9,633 nt of DNA from an uncultured Raoultella sp. (GTDB taxonomy: Bacteria > Pseudomonadota > Gammaproteobacteria > Enterobacterales > Enterobacteriaceae). Within the stretch, counting starts at the first letter, position 1, and the number at the start of each line of letters is the position of its first letter. Positions 6,999-9,633 of this stretch are shown in pieces. The position numbers and the translations under genes are program-made. The notes beneath the pieces were generated by a model that ran no database searches, was not told the DNA's origin, and saw nothing but the letters and a program-made list of their open reading frames with translations. The stretch spans positions 1 through 9,633 of the forward strand of contig CAAEVH010000007.1 in the NCBI GenBank assembly GCA_900759445.1, written 5' to 3'.

Positions 6999-7481
6999 AT
7001 GCTCAGGAAATATTTTACTCCCGCGCTGATGGCCGCGGTTTTACTCACCGGCTGTCAGGCCCCGCAAGGGAAATTCTCTCAGGAACAGGTTGCCGCCATG
7101 AAGTCTTACGGCTTTACGGAAAGTGATGGCGACTGGTCGCTGGGTTTGTCCGACAGCATCCTGTTTGATAAAAACGACTACCATCTGCGCAGCGACAGCC
7201 AGGCGCAAATCCAGAAAATGGCCTCTCGTCTGGCTGCTACCGGGATTACGCACGCTCGGTTAGACGGACACACCGATAACTACGGTGAAGACAGCTATAA
7301 CGAAATGCTGTCGCTTAAACGCGCCGATATCGTCGCGGATGACTGGGCGAAGGGAGCCAATATCCCGCGCAGTAATTTAACGACCCGTGGATTAGGTAAA
7401 AAATATCCGATCGCCAGCAACGATACGGCGAAAGGACGTGCTGAAAACCGCCGCGTTACGGTGGTCATCAGCACGCCGTAG
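6999..7481 (+). CDS. yfiB: Outer-membrane lipoprotein YfiB, OmpA-like
   Basis: The 160-residue product has the same length as E. coli YfiB. Residues 1-18 are a lipoprotein signal peptide with lipobox LLTGC; C19 would be lipidated, and Q20 at +2 predicts sorting to the outer membrane. After a linker containing the conserved SYGFTESDGDWSLGLSDSILFDKND stretch, residues about 60-160 form an OmpA C-terminal peptidoglycan-binding domain with DGHTDNYGEDSYN, LSLKRAD, TRGLGKKYPIASN and GRAENRRV. In Pseudomonas, activated YfiB captures YfiR at the peptidoglycan and so releases YfiN. It begins 11 bases after yfiN with an AAAGGA ribosome binding site 6 bases before ATG 6999, completing the yfiR-yfiN-yfiB operon. 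Its stop is only 4 bases from the stop of the convergent PepSY gene, and no terminator is visible between them. Confidence 0.95.
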   Translation: MLRKYFTPALMAAVLLTGCQAPQGKFSQEQVAAMKSYGFTESDGDWSLGLSDSILFDKNDYHLRSDSQAQIQKMASRLAATGITHARLDGHTDNYGEDSYNEMLSLKRADIVADDWAKGANIPRSNLTTRGLGKKYPIASNDTAKGRAENRRVTVVISTP

Positions 7482-7485
7482 GCAC

Positions 7486-8850
7486 TTAGTCGACCGACTT
7501 CGCGAGCAAGACGGCCGTTGCCGCCCGCCAGCGTAGATAGTCAATGACCAGTCCTGCCGCGAGGCTGGCGCCCATTAACGGTAGCGCCAGCCCCAGCATC
7601 ACTGCAATCGCCAGCGTGAGCGCGCGGGCGGGCCATCCCAGGTTGAACCACGCCTGAATCAGGGTATTCGCCGGGTTAAACGCCGCATGAGCCGGCCGCC
7701 GGATCCACCACAGACGATATCCCACCACAATCATCACGCACAGCGCGATCCCAAACGCGATCAGCAGCAGCTGATTGGCAAGACCAAACAGAATCCCCAT
7801 ATGGAAATCCACGCCCCAGCGGGTCAGCTTCGCCATTAACGGGAAATCGGCAAAGCGGGTGCGATCAACAACCTGCATGCTCTCCCCGTCAACTGCCACC
7901 GCGTCCACCTGCGTTGGCCAGCTTCGGTCAATTTCATTGACCGTCCACGCACGCCCCGCCGCTGCCGGAGGTCGAATTTCCAGCTTGCTGGCATTGAGAC
8001 CCGCCGCACGCGCGATTGTCAGCACCCGATCAAACTGTTCGCCTTTCGCCGCCGGCGCCGCATCGGCCATATGCCCCATATGATGTTCGGCATGCGGATC
8101 ATGCGGCATCGGCATTGCGCTATGCAGCTGCGTATTCACCTGCGGGGTCAGCCAGCCGAATGCCGCGCGCATTTTATCCACATTGCCACCGGCCCACTGC
8201 GACCAGGTCAGCCCGGTGGCGGAGAAGAGCAGCATACCTGCCAGTAGCACCCAGCCGAGAGAAACATGCAGACGACGGCTATTCTGCATACGATTATTGA
8301 TCCGCTTGCGGGGACGAGTCATCGCCCAGAGGACAATGCCACCGAGTGCCGCAACCCACATCCATGATGCAGCCAGCTCGCTATAAAGCCGACCGCTATC
8401 CCCGAGCAGCAATGATTTATGGGCGTAATCGATCCACTGGCGCAACGGTAAAATTCCGCTGGTGCCATAGACCGTCATATCGCCCTTCACTTTCAGCGTT
8501 ACCGGGTCGATAAAGATCGCCCGGGACTCAGACTCTCCCAACTGCGGATCGGCAAACATCACCCGCGTGGTCTCCCCGGCCTTAATAGCCGGGCGCACCG
8601 CCTGTAAACGAAGATTCCCCTGAGTCGTCTCTTCCGCGACCGTCAGCTGGGCGCTAAGCGGCTGACGATCGCCGTTCAGCGAACCATGAAGGGCATCCTG
8701 ATAGAGCCAGTTCTCCAGCTGCGGAGTGGCCACGTACAGCGTCCCGGTAAGGGCCGCCACGAAGATAAACGGCCCGATAAACAGACCAATATAAAAATGG
8801 AGACGTCGCAGCAGGTTCAGCCATGCCGCGCGTGAGGTGCAGGTAGTCAT
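7486..8850 (-). CDS. PepSY-associated transmembrane protein, probable metal-linked oxidoreductase
   Basis: The 454-residue inner-membrane protein belongs to the PepSY-TM family. Predicted membrane segments are at about 19-41, 162-178, 196-216, 352-382 and 408-436, with large periplasmic loops between 42-160 and 217-350. Histidines at or next to helices (H18 in RRLHFYIGL, H144 in YAHKSLLLG, H195 in RRLHVSLGW, H350 in DFHMGILFG) match the pattern of family members that bind heme and reduce ferric chelates (FoxB, FpvG, PiuB type). Residues 246-261 form a Met/His-rich loop (MPMPHDPHAEHHMGHM), a likely metal-binding patch. I chose ATG 8850 because AAGGA (8860-8856) sits 5 bases upstream; an ATG at 8871 would add seven residues. 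It follows the DUF2946 gene by 53 bases in the same direction, and the two probably form an operon. The exact substrate is unknown. Confidence 0.88.
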   Translation of the reverse strand: MTTCTSRAAWLNLLRRLHFYIGLFIGPFIFVAALTGTLYVATPQLENWLYQDALHGSLNGDRQPLSAQLTVAEETTQGNLRLQAVRPAIKAGETTRVMFADPQLGESESRAIFIDPVTLKVKGDMTVYGTSGILPLRQWIDYAHKSLLLGDSGRLYSELAASWMWVAALGGIVLWAMTRPRKRINNRMQNSRRLHVSLGWVLLAGMLLFSATGLTWSQWAGGNVDKMRAAFGWLTPQVNTQLHSAMPMPHDPHAEHHMGHMADAAPAAKGEQFDRVLTIARAAGLNASKLEIRPPAAAGRAWTVNEIDRSWPTQVDAVAVDGESMQVVDRTRFADFPLMAKLTRWGVDFHMGILFGLANQLLLIAFGIALCVMIVVGYRLWWIRRPAHAAFNPANTLIQAWFNLGWPARALTLAIAVMLGLALPLMGASLAAGLVIDYLRWRAATAVLLAKSVD

Positions 8851-8903
8851 ACTTTTCCTTTCTGAAAGCAAAAAGAGAACGTAGCGCTGTGCGCATTTTT
8901 ATT

Positions 8904-9344
8904 TTAGAAAGCAGAAAAAGCAGACCGACGCGGCGGCGCGCGGGTTTCGGGGTACAGCCAGGGGAAGAAATGCCGGCGCTTGAGCACCAGACAGGGGAAA
9001 AGCACGCGCACGCGGCGCAGGATAACGGAGATAAGCAGCGCCAGCGCAAAGAGCAGCCCCGGTACGTGAGCCAGCAGCACGCAGTAGCCACAGGCCTCCG
9101 CATGGTCGAGCGGCATCGTGTGCGTCGACTGGGGCGCAGGAGAGACCGCCGGGTGGGACATCGCCTGCTCATGCGGCATATCCGCCATCATCATCGCATG
9201 ATGCATGCCGGGCATAGCGCTCATCGGATCTTTTTGCAGTGACACCGAGATCAGCGGCGCAACCACAATCAGCAGGATCGAAAACAGCGCCAGCCATGCG
9301 GCTCGCCGTATAAACGCTGATTGTAGAGAAAGTTTGCTGACCAC
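8904..9344 (-). CDS. DUF2946 family Met/His-rich membrane protein
   Basis: The 146-residue product has the DUF2946 signature HAEACGYCVLLAHVP (81-95), with TM1 at about 16-36 (AWLALFSILLIVVAPLISVSL) and TM2 at about 95-109. Between them lies a presumably periplasmic segment rich in Met and His (residues 41-64, MSAMPGMHHAMMMADMPHEQ and on), typical of copper or other soft-metal binding. The start is GTG at 9344, supported by a strong GGAGGGG (9353-9347) just upstream. The frame is open further up, but that would read back through the rplS terminator, so it is rejected. It is the first gene of a two-gene unit with the PepSY protein. DUF2946 has no settled function; from memory, relatives often neighbour TonB-dependent copper receptors. 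A metal-handling role is inferred. Confidence 0.85.
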   Translation of the reverse strand: MVSKLSLQSAFIRRAAWLALFSILLIVVAPLISVSLQKDPMSAMPGMHHAMMMADMPHEQAMSHPAVSPAPQSTHTMPLDHAEACGYCVLLAHVPGLLFALALLISVILRRVRVLFPCLVLKRRHFFPWLYPETRAPPRRSAFSAF

Positions 9345-9364
9345 CGCCCCTCCGAAATGAGAGC

Positions 9365-9384
9365 GATATTGTAAATGATTTACA
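9365..9384 (-). promoter_or_regulatory. Fur-box-like palindrome and -10 upstream of the DUF2946-PepSY operon
   Basis: TGTAAAT-G-ATTTACA (9370-9384) is a perfect 7-1-7 palindrome. Aligned to the 19-base Fur consensus, 9365-9383 agrees at 13 of 19 positions by hand count. On the minus strand TACAAT (9373-9368) would serve as -10, with only a weak TTAACC (9397-9392) as -35, so a bound dimer would cover the -10, as in typical Fur repression. It lies 21 bases upstream of the GTG start. Another metalloregulator could use the site. Confidence 0.5.
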
Positions 9385-9406
9385 TCAGAATGGTTAAATT
9401 GAAGAT

Positions 9407-9440
9407 AAAAAAAGGGCCGGCCCAACGGGCCAGCCCTTTT
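9407..9440 (-). terminator. Rho-independent terminator of the rplS operon
   Basis: Read on the minus strand, AAAAGGGCUGGCCC (9440-9427), loop GUU and GGGCCGGCCCUUUU (9423-9410) form a 14-base stem with one G-U pair, ending in a seven-U run (9413-9407). It lies 25 bases after the rplS stop and just upstream of the DUF2946 promoter region. The plus strand also ends the stem in TTTT, so some bidirectional action is possible. Confidence 0.92.
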
Positions 9441-9465
9441 CATCAGGATGTCGCGAAAGCGAATC

Positions 9466-9633
<168 letters not shown>

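Noticed and set aside
7482..7505. Inverted repeat AGTCG-AC-CGACT as a terminator between yfiB and the PepSY gene
   Set aside because: The arms are only 5 bases with a 2-base loop and no T-run on either strand.
8654..9172. 172-codon minus-strand frame across the DUF2946-PepSY junction
   Set aside because: It is a shadow frame overlapping both genes, with arginine/serine-rich low-complexity content and no family resemblance.
8889..9242. 117-codon plus-strand frame antisense to the DUF2946 gene
   Set aside because: The Arg/His-rich translation is the antisense image of the GC-rich Met/His gene, and no ribosome binding site or family is recognised.
9370..9384. TGTAAATGATTTACA as a TyrR box
   Set aside because: The half-sites TGTAAA and TTTACA are separated by 3 bases rather than the 6 required for TyrR, and the downstream genes are not aromatic pathway genes.

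Overview
This window is a chromosomal segment from a gammaproteobacterium of the Enterobacteriaceae. The proteins RaiA, PheA, TyrA, AroF, YfiR, YfiN, YfiB and RplS are close to the Escherichia coli versions in sequence, length and order. Two insertions are absent from the E. coli K-12 layout as I know it: an SMP-30/gluconolactonase gene between pheA and tyrA, and a PepSY-TM plus DUF2946 gene pair between yfiB and rplS. E. coli yfiL is not seen between aroF and yfiR. This fits a relative such as Enterobacter, Klebsiella, Kosakonia or Leclercia, but the species cannot be fixed by eye.

Layout, left to right. Plus strand: raiA (ribosome hibernation factor) with a terminator, then the pheA promoter, the pheL leader peptide, the attenuator and pheA. 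Minus strand: a regucalcin-like lactonase whose stop codon overlaps that of pheA, then the tyrA terminator, tyrA and aroF (an operon transcribed aroF to tyrA), with a TyrR-controlled promoter upstream of aroF. Plus strand: the yfiR-yfiN-yfiB operon. Minus strand: an operon of a DUF2946 Met/His-rich membrane protein and a PepSY-TM membrane protein, ending 4 bases from yfiB. Last comes the terminator and 3' half of rplS on the minus strand.

How the genes work together. PheA and AroF-TyrA are the phenylalanine and tyrosine branches from chorismate. The first is controlled by phenylalanine-codon attenuation (pheL, with 7 Phe codons in 15), the second by TyrR boxes. YfiR (periplasmic repressor), YfiN (inner-membrane diguanylate cyclase) and YfiB (outer-membrane lipoprotein that sequesters YfiR) form a cell-envelope signalling unit that sets cyclic-di-GMP. 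The DUF2946/PepSY pair carries His/Met clusters and conserved membrane histidines, and lies behind a Fur-box-like palindrome, which points to a metal (iron or copper) reduction or transport role.

The points most worth a second look are the putatively metal-linked DUF2946/PepSY operon and its operator, the T8/T7 homopolymer tracts in the yfiR signal peptide, a possible plus-strand promoter overlapping the distal TyrR box upstream of yfiR, and the lactonase gene embedded between the aromatic amino acid genes. No tRNA, rRNA, CRISPR array, insertion sequence or prophage feature was seen.
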